From NCBI GenBank assembly GCA_026400275.1, contig JAPLPK010000235.1, forward strand, positions 1 through 54,088: 54,088 bases of DNA. The letters are read 5' to 3'. A program made the position numbers and the translations under genes. Positions 1 through 9,583 of this stretch are shown piece after piece (position 1 is the stretch's first letter; each line of letters starts with the position of its first letter). Below the pieces are notes generated by a model. That model was not told where the DNA came from. It saw nothing but the letters and a program-made list of their open reading frames with translations, and searched no databases. Source of the DNA: Burkholderiales bacterium (lineage in GTDB: Bacteria > Pseudomonadota > Gammaproteobacteria > Burkholderiales > Burkholderiaceae_C).

Positions 1-1946
1 TCCCGTACAGGCAGCTGCTTGAGATACGCCAGACTGGAATAGCCCGTTCCAAAGTCGTCGATGGAGAACTGCAAGCCCAGCTCCGTCAAGGCATTCATAC
101 GCTCTATGACCTGCGGCACATCGTTGAGCATCATGCCCTCGGTGACTTCCAGTACCAATCTTCCTGGGCGTATCTGGTATTGGCGCAGCAAGCCGCTGAC
201 AAACTCTACGAAGTCGGCCTCTCTGAAATGGCGCGGGCTGATATTGACCGAGATGGGCAGCTTGCAGCCATGCGTATCCAAGTAAGCGAGCAGCCGGCAC
301 ACCGCTGTCAGCATCCAGCGGTCCAACTCGACGATCAGGTACGAAAACTCCACTTGCGGAATAAAGAGCCCGGGCGCAAGAAGTCCACGCACCGGATGCT
401 GCCATCGCACCAATGCCTCGGCGCCCTGAATGGCACCATTTCCATCCACTTGCGATTGCAAAAAGACGCGCAGCTCACTTTTCGCAATGGCGACCCGCAA
501 AGAATGTTCATCCTTTAGCCTGCCCTCGATTGCCTCGCACATTCCTCGCTCATAAAAAGTAACGGTATTTCCGCCGGCTGCTTTGGCGTCACGTCTCGCG
601 CTCTCGGCCCGCCGAACGATTTCACCGGCTACCTCGTTCGAACACTCTGGATAAATTGCCACACCTACAGTTCCCCGCAAGTGGAACAGATCCGACTCCA
701 TTTCCTCCGAAAACTGGTGCAAAACCCGCCGTATGCGCAACGCAGCCTCACCGGCGTGCTGCGCAGCAGTGGCGCTATCCGGGTAAACGGGAGGAATAAG
801 GACTGCAAAATGGGCCCCACCCAAGCGGGACAGAGATAGCCCATGCTCCAAACCCTCTGTCAATCGCTGGGCTATGCGGGCAAGCGCATCGTCACCCATT
901 TGCATGCCGCGTGAAGCATTCAAGTCGCTGAAATTTTCAATATCAAACACCATTACCGCGCCTTTCAGCGTGGGCGAGGCGGTTGACCCCAAAGTCTGCA
1001 CAAGACGGTCTGAAAACAGTGAACGATTGGGCAGACCTGTCACGGCGTCGTGCCAAGTAAGGAACTCCATGCGGTCTTGCACTTCCTTGAAGCGAGACAC
1101 ATCACTAAATACGCCCACGTAGCACGCCACCTCCCCCTCATCGTCGTACACCGTGCTGATACTTAACAGCTCCGCAAATACTTCGTTGCTCTTACGCCGG
1201 TTCCAAATCTCGCCCGTCCACGAGCCCAGACGGGTAATGCGCTCCCACATGATTTCAAAAAAGACGGGCTCATGGCGCCCGGACTTCAGCATGCGAGGGT
1301 TACGGCCGAGAACCTCGCTTTCGGTGTACCCGCAGATCGCGGTGAAGGACGCGTTCACAGCCAGGATCTCACCCGTTTTGGAGGTGATGATCACACCGTC
1401 GCTGGTGCTTTCAAAAACCTGCGCAAATAGCTTTTGCCGCGATTTGACCTCACCCAACTCAGTGGAATACCACGCCAGCATTTCGTGCTGCTTTTGCAAC
1501 AACGTCAGCTTCTCATTCAAAGCGCGGTTTACATTCTCCAACTCCGAGATCAAGCCGCGCAAGCGCAGCTGGGTATGGACACGGGCACACACTACACTGG
1601 GGGTAAATGGCTTGGCTACATAGTCCACGGCGCCAATGGACAAACCATACTCTTCCGCATCGGGTGTGCTTTTGGCCGTGACGAAAATGACCGGAATATG
1701 GCGGGTCGCGGCGTCGCTCTTCAAACGCTTACACACAGCATAGCCATCAATATCCGGCATCTCCACGTCCAGCAATACTATGTCTAGCATGGGATTGGAC
1801 GCCGCAATTTCCAGCGCTGCAGCCCCATCGGTCGCCACCAATACCTCGTATTCGGGCTGCAGCAGCTTCGCCAGGACACGCAGGTTGACCGGGTCATCGT
1901 CCACCAACAGAAGTACGGCTTTGCGTGCTGCCACGGAATCAAGCAT
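1..1946 (-). CDS. REC-PAS-GGDEF(degenerate)-EAL response regulator, c-di-GMP phosphodiesterase (3' end outside window)
   Basis: Likely hydrolyses cyclic-di-GMP under control of a phosphorelay; 648 codons are visible and the C-terminus lies beyond base 1. Seen: a REC domain (about 1-125) with D16-D18, phospho-acceptor D60 in VLLD and K112; a helical linker; a PAS domain (about 170-290); a GGDEF fold (about 300-465) whose signature reads GGAHF at 376-380, so the catalytic acidic residues are gone; an EAL domain from about 475 with E510-A511-L512, the SVNIS segment and DDFGTGYSS (D630, D631). The EAL hallmarks in view are intact. From family knowledge, a degenerate GGDEF next to an active EAL often serves as a GTP-binding regulatory domain; that role is inferred here. 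AACGGAGG stands six bases before the ATG. It is the third gene of a unit with the hybrid kinase and the cyclase, 60 bases after the kinase stop. Confidence 0.9.
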   Translation of the reverse strand, partial: MLDSVAARKAVLLLVDDDPVNLRVLAKLLQPEYEVLVATDGAAALEIAASNPMLDIVLLDVEMPDIDGYAVCKRLKSDAATRHIPVIFVTAKSTPDAEEYGLSIGAVDYVAKPFTPSVVCARVHTQLRLRGLISELENVNRALNEKLTLLQKQHEMLAWYSTELGEVKSRQKLFAQVFESTSDGVIITSKTGEILAVNASFTAICGYTESEVLGRNPRMLKSGRHEPVFFEIMWERITRLGSWTGEIWNRRKSNEVFAELLSISTVYDDEGEVACYVGVFSDVSRFKEVQDRMEFLTWHDAVTGLPNRSLFSDRLVQTLGSTASPTLKGAVMVFDIENFSDLNASRGMQMGDDALARIAQRLTEGLEHGLSLSRLGGAHFAVLIPPVYPDSATAAQHAGEAALRIRRVLHQFSEEMESDLFHLRGTVGVAIYPECSNEVAGEIVRRAESARRDAKAAGGNTVTFYERGMCEAIEGRLKDEHSLRVAIAKSELRVFLQSQVDGNGAIQGAEALVRWQHPVRGLLAPGLFIPQVEFSYLIVELDRWMLTAVCRLLAYLDTHGCKLPISVNISPRHFREADFVEFVSGLLRQYQIRPGRLVLEVTEGMMLNDVPQVIERMNALTELGLQFSIDDFGTGYSSLAYLKQLPVR

Positions 1947-2006
1947 AAAGTGCCTCCGTTTTAAACCAGGCTGAACGCCTTCCAATTTTGCATTTGTGGC
2001 AGGGGT

Positions 2007-5000
2007 TCACATGCATAACTTGTGCAGTAGTTGCGCCGCTGCTTCAAACTGCAGTCTTTCCATGCAGTCCTGCAATTTTTGAAATTCTGCCCGGTCCAGC
2101 AATGGCCTAATCTGCGCCTGAATCTCTTCAAATTTATCCAAAGCTTCCATGTTTTGTCTTAACAAAAGCTTACGCAGGTTGACAAGCTCTTGGGGGTCGA
2201 GAGGCACTGCAGATGCACTGCCCGCAGTTTCCAGAGCGCGACTGTAAGCATCCAGGTGCGGCCCAGCACTGCGCTGTATTTTTTGCAGCTCCAGGTCGAT
2301 TTTCTGAACCCACTGCACCATCTGGGCGGGCGGCGCTGTCAAACAGTCTGACTCAGCTTCTGCAGCAAGCTTCTCTACCGTACTAAGGCCCAGCGTTCCT
2401 GCTGTGCCTCTGAGCCTATGCATTCTTCCCTTGAAATTGGACCTAGGCTCTTGAGTGTCCAGCGGCTTGTCTTCAAATTCACCCAACAGCAACTTCAACA
2501 TACTTAAAAATAAGGACAAATCCCCCCCCACACGACCCGAGGCAGCGCTTGTATCCACACCGTAGATGTTGGGCCAATCAGATGCGCCAGCCGCCGGGCT
2601 ATCGGGTCGGGCACCGGACTCGGCTTGCAATGGCGTAAATGGCAGGTGGCGCCGGATGACGTTGACCAATTGCCGCACTTCAAAGGGCTTGGCTACAAAA
2701 TCATCCATTCCGGCAGCTACCGCTTCTTGCTGCTCCTCCAGCATGGCACCCGCGGTCAGCGCAATGATGGGCAGGCCGGTCAGGCCCAGTTGGGTGCGGA
2801 TCAGGCGGGTTGCAGTCAAGCCGTCCAGCTCGGGCATTTGCACATCCATTAACACTGCGTCATAAGCGTCTGGTTGCGCTGCCAGCATGTCGATCGCCTG
2901 CTGACCACGGCCAGCCAGACTGACCTGCGCACCTTCTAGCTGCAGAATGCGCTTGGCCACCTCCAGGTTGATTTCGCTGTCGTCCACCACCAGTACACGC
3001 ACTGCCTGCAAACCGGTACCGACGCTGAGATCTCGATTGCTTTGTATACCGGCGCGCTCGCTTTGCGCCACAACGCCAAACTCCAGCTCGAACCAGAACT
3101 CGCTGCCCAGTCCTTGCGTGCTGTTCAGCCCCAGCTCCCCGCCCATCAGGGTGACCAGATGCTTCACGATGGACAGGCCCAGCCCGGTACCGCCAAAACG
3201 GCGCGTGGTGGTGGAATCCTCTTGCACAAAGGGCTGAAACAGCCTGGTCTGGGCTGCAGGCGAAATACCAATGCCGCTGTCTCGCACCTCGAAGCGCAAA
3301 CGCATGCTGTCCGGTGTGTCGGCCAACAACCGAACATCCAGGCTCACCTTGCCAGCTTCGGTGAACTTGACGGCGTTGGACAAGAGGTTGGTCAACACCT
3401 GCTGTAGCCGTGTAGCATCGCCCTTCACAACGTCCGGCACCCCTGGGCCCGCATGTATTTCGAATTCCAACCCCTTAGCCTGCACCTGCATGGCCATGAG
3501 TTCAGACAGGTTGCGCAGCAGCAGGCTGAGGTCGATCGGCACATGCTCAATCGCCATCTCATTGGCTTCAATCTTGGACAGGTCCAGCACATCGTTGATC
3601 AAAACAAGCAAAGACTGGCTGGCCGTTCGGATTTTGTCCAGAAAGGCTGCCTGCTCCGTATCCAGCTGCGTGTGTCCTAAAAGATAGGACAGACCAATCA
3701 CCGCATTCATCGGCGTACGAATCTCGTGGCTCATATTGGCCAGAAACTGGCTCTTGGCGCGACTCGCCTGCTTGGCTTGATGTATGGCTTTGCGCAAAGT
3801 CAGCTCGACCTGCTTTTGCTTAGAAACATCGTATGCCACCCCTAGGTAACCAAACACGCTGCCATCTGCAGTCTGCATGGCTGTAACTACGAGCGCGACA
3901 GTCACCCTGCTGCCATTTTTGTGGATATACGTCCACTCACGCGGTTCGCGGAACACCGAGGGGTCGGTAAACACTGCGCCGCCTTCGATCGGATAGCCGA
4001 GCTGATCGGCCATCTCCCGGCTGCGCGCTTGTATTTCCGTTGCGTCGTGGATCAGCACAGGTGTGTGCAAACCCACCATCTCTTCTGCAGAGTAGCCCAA
4101 CAATCGCTGCGCACCGGCGTTGAAAATACGGATAACGAGATTCGCATCGGTCGCGATGATGGACACCTCGGATGCTGCCTCCAGCACGTTTTGCAGCAAG
4201 GAGCTGGTCTCCGTCAACCGCTGCTCGGCCAGCTTGCTTTGCGTCACATCAAAGTTCACACCAGTGAGTCTGATCGGCTTTCCGTCTGCGTCGCGCTGCA
4301 CCCGTGCAGCAGATTTCAAATAGCGCACCTCGCCATCCGGACGACAGATCCGAAACTCCACCACCAGCGGGTCGGAACCAAGCAGAGCTTTAGCGGCAGC
4401 GGCTTCGTAGTGGGCTCTATCGTCTGGATGCAGGCACTGCTCCCACACTGCCAACGGATCCAGGCCAATCGTCGACGCCACGCCAAACAGCTCAAAAACC
4501 CGCGCATCCCAATGCAGAGCGCGGTTAACAAGATCCAAATCCCACACACCCAACCCCGCGCCGTCTGCAGCCATTTCAAAGCGCAAATTGGTGTCGTGCA
4601 GCTGGGCTTCGACTTGCTTACGGGCGGTGATGTCGCGCGAAATGCCGAAGATGCCAATCGTCCGGCCCAAGGAATCGCGCAAGGGCATCTTGGTAGAGAG
4701 ATTCCAGGTTGGTGGCCGATCTGGCCAGGTTTCCTGCTCCTCCAGGTCCACCACAGGCACACCGGTATCCATGATCTGCCTTTCCAGGCGCGCAGTCCCC
4801 TCGGCATGCTGCGTAGAAAAGAAATCGGCATCCGATTTGCCTATGGCCAGATCAGGCTTTTCCAGACCATAACGTTTGGCCAGTCCAGGGTTGATGCGCA
4901 AGAACCGGCATTCCAGGTCTTTGAAGTAAATCTGGTCGGGCACCGTATCTAGCAGAGAGGCCATCAAATGGCGCTCATCGGCCAAGGCAATCTCTGTCTG

Positions 5001-7607
5001 TTTTCGGCCCGTAATATCTAGCAGAATGCCGACCAAGCGCACCACCCGACCAGCCTCAAATTCAGGTTCACCCAGCACCCTCACCCATATCTGCCGCCCT
5101 AGGTGGGTGCGCATACGGACCTCCAGATCCCAAGCTGCATTGTCCGCCAACGCCTTGCTGATAGCGGCTTCAATGACAGGACGGTCCTCTTCCTCGTAAA
5201 AGCTCAGACCTGCATCCAGGCTAGGTTGGTAATCCATGGGCACTTCATGGATCTTTTTCAGCTCCGGTGACCAGGTGACGGTCGCGGTATCCATATCCAC
5301 CTCCCAGGCGCCCAATTTGGCCACGCGGCTCGCGCGCTGCAGAAGCGACTGGCTGGCCCGCAGCTCTTGCTCGGCCAATTTGGAGGCGGTCACATCACTG
5401 CGGATGGAGATATAGCGCTCCACCGTGCCATCGGCACCCATGAAAGGAGCAATGATGCTGTTGACCCAATACAAGGAGCCATCTTTTGCGCGGTTGCAAA
5501 TATCGCCACGCCAAGGTGTGCCTGCAGAAATGGTCCGCCATATTTGTGGCCAAAAATCAGCCCCCTGCAGGCCGGAATTCACCATGCGATGGGTTTTCCC
5601 CAACAGCTCTTCGCGGGTGTAGCCTGAGATGCTACAAAACGCATCGTTCACCTCGGTGATGCGGCCTGCCCGGTCCGTGGCAGACACGATGGTGTGCAGG
5701 TGGATGGTATGCAACAGTGCCGCGTTGTCGCGCTGCAACTCTGCCAACGCCAGGCGCCCTTCGACAAGCTCGGAGACATCGTGGACCAACACATAAAAAC
5801 CTTGCACTTCGCCATCCACTACATCCGGCAAATAGTGCGCAAGGGAATGCCGCACCCCCGATCCATCCGGCATGGGGATAGCCCGTTCAAACGTCTGTGG
5901 CACACCCGCTAGAGCCGACTCCATATACGGCAAGTTGCGCGCGTACATGTCTTCACCCAATAGCTCACGAATATGCTTGCCCTGCAATGCACCGGGCTCC
6001 ACACCAAACCAATCTTCATAGGCATGGTTGGCGAACTTGTTGACCAAACCCCGGTCCCAATAGGCGATAAGCGACGGTATGGAGTCCAAAATATTCTGCA
6101 AGTCACGGCGGGTTGCGTCCAACTGCTGGGTGCGCTGCAGCACCTGCTGCTCGAGGCTGGCGTTTAGCAATCTCACCTGCGCTTGTGCTTGCTTGGTATC
6201 ACGGATGTCGTGGACAGTCCTCACCTGCCCTACAGTGCGCCCGGCAGCATCAATGATGGGGGCAACTGTCACGGCTACGTCGATCAGCTCTCCTTGCGGG
6301 TTGGCATAAACCGTTTCATAAACACCACGAAAGTTCCCTGCCGCTGCGGCATCGGTAGCATTGGTTGCGTCTCCCCCTTCGGGCGTAAACGAATGGTTCG
6401 AGATCAACTCTGACAACGGACGCTTTAACGCCTGCGCGGCGGAATAGCCCAAGAGTTTTTCAGCGGCCGGATTCCAGTTCAGTACCATACCGTCCAATGA
6501 AACCGCAATGATGGCGTCGGCAGAAAACTCCACCATCGATGCCCGCTGTGATCGCTCCAACTGTACTTGCGCCACTTGCTGCACCACTTGCTGGCGCACA
6601 TACGCCATGATTGCCAAAAGCAGGCTGATGAATGCGCCCATGGCCGCAACCGCGCCAGGGCCAACAAGGCTCAACTGTTCCACGAACAGCTGGGTGGGCT
6701 GCAAACTTAGCTCCCAGGTGCGGCCAAAGATGGCGATGCGAACGCTCTGCTGCATCCCTTCCGCAACAGGTAGATCTGTGGACTGGCTATAAAACGTGTG
6801 CGTGTCGGCTCCCGCCACATCTTTGAGCTCCAACATCAATTTGTCGCGGTGCAAATCGGCCCCTGCAAGTACCTCGTCTATCGCCAAAGGCGCATACGAC
6901 CAACCCTGGGTTGCCACGATACGCTCCTCCTCTGTACTGAGTTCAGAGTCGGGGCGGTAAATCGGCAATAGCAGCAGAAAAGATGTCCTCGACTTCCCCT
7001 TGGTTTGCACCAAAGTAATGGGCCCAGTGAGGGTAGGCAAACCCGTGCGCATGGCTTGATCTGCAGCGAACTTGCGACTTTCTTCAGACGCTATGTCCAG
7101 GCCCACCGCCACGCCATTGGTGGATGCTGGTTCGATATATTGGATTACATAGCGTTCGCCAACGTGCGGCTGCAGCTGCCGCACCGCAAAGTTGGGCCAG
7201 CCATCGGCCTGAGAAGCGGCTACAAACGCAGCCTCTTGCTCTGGCGGTACACGGCGTATCACGCCAAAGCCGCGCGCGCCAGGGAACTCTTTCTCGATAT
7301 TGCGGCTTTGCGCGTAATGCCGGAAATCTCGCCGGCCCAACTGGTCAAATCCGGCGCTCAATGCGGCACCCCGCACACCTCGCAAGCCATATTCGTAGAT
7401 GCCCAGACGGTGCTGCACCTCACCGACGGTGTCTTGCATCAGCACTGCAAAACGTTGTTCAGCAAGCTTGTTATTTTCAAAATGCTGCCAAACCGCAGCG
7501 CACATGGACAGCAGCAAGCCCGCCGCAAACACCATCGCCGCACGGACAGAGGGCTTTTGCAGAGCCTCGCCATAACCCGGCCAGACCAAACTGAAGGACG
7601 GCTTCAT
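2007..7607 (-). CDS. CHASE / seven-PAS hybrid histidine kinase with REC and Hpt domains
   Basis: Membrane-bound multi-step phosphorelay sensor of 1866 residues, far longer than usual for hybrid kinases. Seen, in order: TM1 about 22-42, a periplasmic CHASE-type domain about 70-290, TM2 about 313-338, seven PAS domains (about 355-475, 502-620, 628-745, 752-870, 880-1000, 1005-1128, 1133-1268), HisKA with SHEIRTP (H1294), HATPase with the N box, DSGIGIS and GGTGLGLS, a REC domain with D1588 in VLMD, and a C-terminal Hpt-like domain with MHRLRG (H1730). An upstream in-frame ATG exists, but 7607 is preferred: its ATGA overlaps the stop of the cyclase gene by four bases, typical of translational coupling. 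The reading of the system is inferred: the kinase senses a periplasmic ligand plus cytoplasmic cues and feeds phosphate to the flanking REC-GGDEF and REC-EAL proteins. Confidence 0.92.
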   Translation of the reverse strand: MKPSFSLVWPGYGEALQKPSVRAAMVFAAGLLLSMCAAVWQHFENNKLAEQRFAVLMQDTVGEVQHRLGIYEYGLRGVRGAALSAGFDQLGRRDFRHYAQSRNIEKEFPGARGFGVIRRVPPEQEAAFVAASQADGWPNFAVRQLQPHVGERYVIQYIEPASTNGVAVGLDIASEESRKFAADQAMRTGLPTLTGPITLVQTKGKSRTSFLLLLPIYRPDSELSTEEERIVATQGWSYAPLAIDEVLAGADLHRDKLMLELKDVAGADTHTFYSQSTDLPVAEGMQQSVRIAIFGRTWELSLQPTQLFVEQLSLVGPGAVAAMGAFISLLLAIMAYVRQQVVQQVAQVQLERSQRASMVEFSADAIIAVSLDGMVLNWNPAAEKLLGYSAAQALKRPLSELISNHSFTPEGGDATNATDAAAAGNFRGVYETVYANPQGELIDVAVTVAPIIDAAGRTVGQVRTVHDIRDTKQAQAQVRLLNASLEQQVLQRTQQLDATRRDLQNILDSIPSLIAYWDRGLVNKFANHAYEDWFGVEPGALQGKHIRELLGEDMYARNLPYMESALAGVPQTFERAIPMPDGSGVRHSLAHYLPDVVDGEVQGFYVLVHDVSELVEGRLALAELQRDNAALLHTIHLHTIVSATDRAGRITEVNDAFCSISGYTREELLGKTHRMVNSGLQGADFWPQIWRTISAGTPWRGDICNRAKDGSLYWVNSIIAPFMGADGTVERYISIRSDVTASKLAEQELRASQSLLQRASRVAKLGAWEVDMDTATVTWSPELKKIHEVPMDYQPSLDAGLSFYEEEDRPVIEAAISKALADNAAWDLEVRMRTHLGRQIWVRVLGEPEFEAGRVVRLVGILLDITGRKQTEIALADERHLMASLLDTVPDQIYFKDLECRFLRINPGLAKRYGLEKPDLAIGKSDADFFSTQHAEGTARLERQIMDTGVPVVDLEEQETWPDRPPTWNLSTKMPLRDSLGRTIGIFGISRDITARKQVEAQLHDTNLRFEMAADGAGLGVWDLDLVNRALHWDARVFELFGVASTIGLDPLAVWEQCLHPDDRAHYEAAAAKALLGSDPLVVEFRICRPDGEVRYLKSAARVQRDADGKPIRLTGVNFDVTQSKLAEQRLTETSSLLQNVLEAASEVSIIATDANLVIRIFNAGAQRLLGYSAEEMVGLHTPVLIHDATEIQARSREMADQLGYPIEGGAVFTDPSVFREPREWTYIHKNGSRVTVALVVTAMQTADGSVFGYLGVAYDVSKQKQVELTLRKAIHQAKQASRAKSQFLANMSHEIRTPMNAVIGLSYLLGHTQLDTEQAAFLDKIRTASQSLLVLINDVLDLSKIEANEMAIEHVPIDLSLLLRNLSELMAMQVQAKGLEFEIHAGPGVPDVVKGDATRLQQVLTNLLSNAVKFTEAGKVSLDVRLLADTPDSMRLRFEVRDSGIGISPAAQTRLFQPFVQEDSTTTRRFGGTGLGLSIVKHLVTLMGGELGLNSTQGLGSEFWFELEFGVVAQSERAGIQSNRDLSVGTGLQAVRVLVVDDSEINLEVAKRILQLEGAQVSLAGRGQQAIDMLAAQPDAYDAVLMDVQMPELDGLTATRLIRTQLGLTGLPIIALTAGAMLEEQQEAVAAGMDDFVAKPFEVRQLVNVIRRHLPFTPLQAESGARPDSPAAGASDWPNIYGVDTSAASGRVGGDLSLFLSMLKLLLGEFEDKPLDTQEPRSNFKGRMHRLRGTAGTLGLSTVEKLAAEAESDCLTAPPAQMVQWVQKIDLELQKIQRSAGPHLDAYSRALETAGSASAVPLDPQELVNLRKLLLRQNMEALDKFEEIQAQIRPLLDRAEFQKLQDCMERLQFEAAAQLLHKLCM

Positions 7608-8581
7608 GGCAATAAGTCCGTATCCGTGCGATTGAGGGACGCACAGAGCCAATGTGGCCCCTGCGATGAGAGATGGTCGGCCCCCAAGGCCCAAACCTGC
7701 GCGCGGCCCGCACCTTTGGCTGCGTACAGGGCTTTGTCTGCAGCGAGGATCAGGTCACGTTCGGTACATGCTTGAGGCACGCTGTCCAGAAAGCCAATGC
7801 CCACGCTGACCGTGACATGGCTGGCAATGCTTGAGCCGGCGTGCGGCAGCGCCAATACATCCATGGCATCCAAGACGCGTTGCGCCACATGCTGGGCACC
7901 AGCCAGCGTGACATCTGGGAGCAAAATTGCAAACTCCTCCCCCCCATAGCGGGCGACCAAATCAGACGGGCGCTGACAGCTTTGTTCCAGAGTCAGTGCC
8001 ACCGCGCGCAAGCAACCGTCACCAGCCGGGTGGCCATAGTGGTCGTTGAACCGCTTGAAATAATCCACATCGATCAGCAGCACGGCGAGGCCGTCCTTTT
8101 CGCGCGCACAACGCAGCCATTCACGGGACAACCTGGCATCAAAACGGCGCCGATTTGCGATTTGTGTGAGCGCATCTACCGTCGAGGTATGGCGCAACTC
8201 GTCGGTAAGGCGCTTGATACGCAACTGGCTTTTGACACGGGCCAAGAGCAAAGGCTCGCTAATAGGTTTGGCAATAAAGTCCACCGCCCCCAGCTCCAGT
8301 CCGGCGATGTGCACCTCCGTATCGCTATGGCTCGTCACAAAGATGATGGCCACATCGGCAAACTCGGGGTCCGCCATAAGGGTTTCGCACACCTGAAAGC
8401 CGCTCGTGCCCGGCATTTCAGCATCCAGCAAGATCAAATCGGGTGGCGATTCACGGGCCAAACGCAAGGCGGTGTCACCATCTAGGGCAAAGCGCAGCTC
8501 GGCCACATTCGACAAAATGCGGCTCATGCTGCGAATGATCACCAGATCATCGTCTACCAACAGAATGCTGCTGTTCTTCAT
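7604..8581 (-). CDS. REC-GGDEF diguanylate cyclase response regulator
   Basis: Makes cyclic-di-GMP from two GTP when phosphorylated (PleD/WspR-like role). Seen: REC domain residues 1-120 with D10-D12, phospho-acceptor D53 in LILLD and K105; a GGDEF domain about 130-300 with an active-type GGEEF at 213-217 and the product-inhibition I-site R204-P-S-D207 exactly five residues upstream. Length 325 residues is normal for a REC-GGDEF protein. It is the first gene of the three-gene signalling unit and overlaps the kinase start by four bases. The shared operon suggests that the neighbouring hybrid kinase is its phosphate donor (inference). The C-terminal 25 residues past the domain show no recognised motif. 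Confidence 0.92.
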   Translation of the reverse strand: MKNSSILLVDDDLVIIRSMSRILSNVAELRFALDGDTALRLARESPPDLILLDAEMPGTSGFQVCETLMADPEFADVAIIFVTSHSDTEVHIAGLELGAVDFIAKPISEPLLLARVKSQLRIKRLTDELRHTSTVDALTQIANRRRFDARLSREWLRCAREKDGLAVLLIDVDYFKRFNDHYGHPAGDGCLRAVALTLEQSCQRPSDLVARYGGEEFAILLPDVTLAGAQHVAQRVLDAMDVLALPHAGSSIASHVTVSVGIGFLDSVPQACTERDLILAADKALYAAKGAGRAQVWALGADHLSSQGPHWLCASLNRTDTDLLP

Positions 8582-8883
8582 AGCTGGACCCGCTTATTGG
8601 TTCTATCGTGGCTAGTATGTCGTTTCATTTTGGCGGTATATCAAAGTTTGACCACAATTCGAACGATGAAAAGGCCAACGGTGGGTTCTCCGCTCTGGCC
8701 ACATACGCTCTGCCAGCCCAGTGCTGCTTACGCCCCCAGCATCATGCAGACAGAAGCGCCAGGGGCGCCACTGGAAAAAGCGGGAGTGGAGAACACTGTA
8801 TGGGCTTCATCATCCCCTCAACGCCTTTGGCATATATGGAATGCCGTAGCCCATCCCATTTTTGCAGCGCACCCGCTTGCGGT
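8582..8883. other. Intergenic region upstream of the c-di-GMP unit
   Basis: About 300 bases without a convincing gene. The leftward signalling operon must be transcribed from here; no promoter stands out, although the A/T-richer stretch at 8620-8660 is the most likely place. The short ORFs on both strands lack a ribosome binding site and any family resemblance. Confidence 0.5.
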
Positions 8884-9010
8884 CTAGCGCCCAAAATACC
8901 CCCGCCATCGCACATTCTGTTGCACCGACTCGGTCAGCAACTCCGCTAGCCGCTGTACCGGCGGCTCGGGCTCGCTACTGGACCGGCGCAGGGCCAGAGT
9001 GATTTGCGGC
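8884..9010 (-). pseudogene. LysR-type regulator, C-terminal remnant
   Basis: The last 40 or so codons of this reading frame give a stretch of the form PQITLALRR...EPEPPVQRLAELL, which resembles the end of a LysR effector domain, followed by a TAG stop. Upstream of about 9010 the frame no longer resembles a LysR protein and instead runs antisense to an MFS-like fragment on the plus strand. There is no N-terminal helix-turn-helix anywhere nearby, so this is read as a 3' stump left by a deletion. The family assignment rests on a short segment and is tentative. Confidence 0.45.
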
Positions 9011-9011
9011 G

Positions 9012-9321
9012 ATGGCGCTGTGGGCCGCGCCATCGCACGGGCAGATTCCACCGCTGGGCTTGCTGGCCGGTGGGTTGGTGCTGGTTGGCCTGCCGGGCGG
9101 CAGCGTGAACGGCGCCAGCGGACGGGCGGTGATGCCGTGGTTTGCCGACTGCGAGCCCGGCCTGGCGATGAGCATCCGCCAGACCGCCGTGCCAAAGGGC
9201 GGCGGCATCGGCGCGCTGCTGCTGCCGGCCGTGGCGCTGCAGCACGGCTTTGCCGCGATCTACCGCCGGCTGGCCGTGCTGTGCCTGCTGGCCACGCTGC
9301 TGACCTGGGACGGACCAGCGG
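9012..9321 (+). pseudogene. MFS transporter, internal remnant
   Basis: The frame encodes a segment with GGLPGGSVNGASGRAVMPWF and GLAMSIRQTAVPKGGGIGALLLP, the typical loop 4 to transmembrane 5 region of MFS permeases, followed by another hydrophobic helix. In a whole MFS protein this would be an internal piece, roughly residues 90 to 190. Nothing before the first codons or after about 9321 continues the family, and no ribosome binding site precedes it. It is a fragment of a lost transporter gene abutting the LysR stump. Confidence 0.6.
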
Positions 9322-9519
9322 CGCAACCGCCCGGCCTATCTGCGCACCTATAGCGGGCTGAGTGCTGCGCTGTTTGCCGCGCTGGCGCTGTTTTGTGCGC
9401 TGGCCGAGGGTGAACAACTATTGGCATCGCCGCTGGTCTGGCTGCTGGCCAGCGGCTGCACGTTGCTGGCCCTGCCTTTGCTCGGTGGCAGCCAAACACA
9501 GCGCACTGCCAATTTATAA
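9322..9519 (+). pseudogene. Unidentified membrane protein fragment
   Basis: An open frame shifted relative to the MFS piece encodes about 65 residues with two hydrophobic stretches separated by ALAEGEQ, ending at a TAA just before a family-1 intergenic repeat. It has no start codon with a ribosome binding site and could be the 3' end of a second lost gene or the frameshifted tail of the MFS gene. I do not recognise the family. Confidence 0.35.
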
Positions 9520-9520
9520 G

Positions 9521-9583
9521 AAATCAGCCTGTAGCGCATGTACTACCTGCACCAGCAGCTATCTATTCAATAGCAAAAAAATT
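9521..9583. repeat. Family-1 intergenic repeat
   Basis: Contains GTAGCGCATG...ACCTGCACCAGCAGCTAT...TTCAATAGCAAA, matching the copies at 19862, 32769 and 39995. It fills the gap up to the TAA stop of the leftward MFS gene at 9583. Confidence 0.7.

Noticed and set aside
7608-7694. Longer start for the hybrid kinase
   Set aside because: It would overlap the cyclase gene by 91 bases; the ATGA overlap at 7604-7607 is a typical coupled start followed by the first membrane helix.
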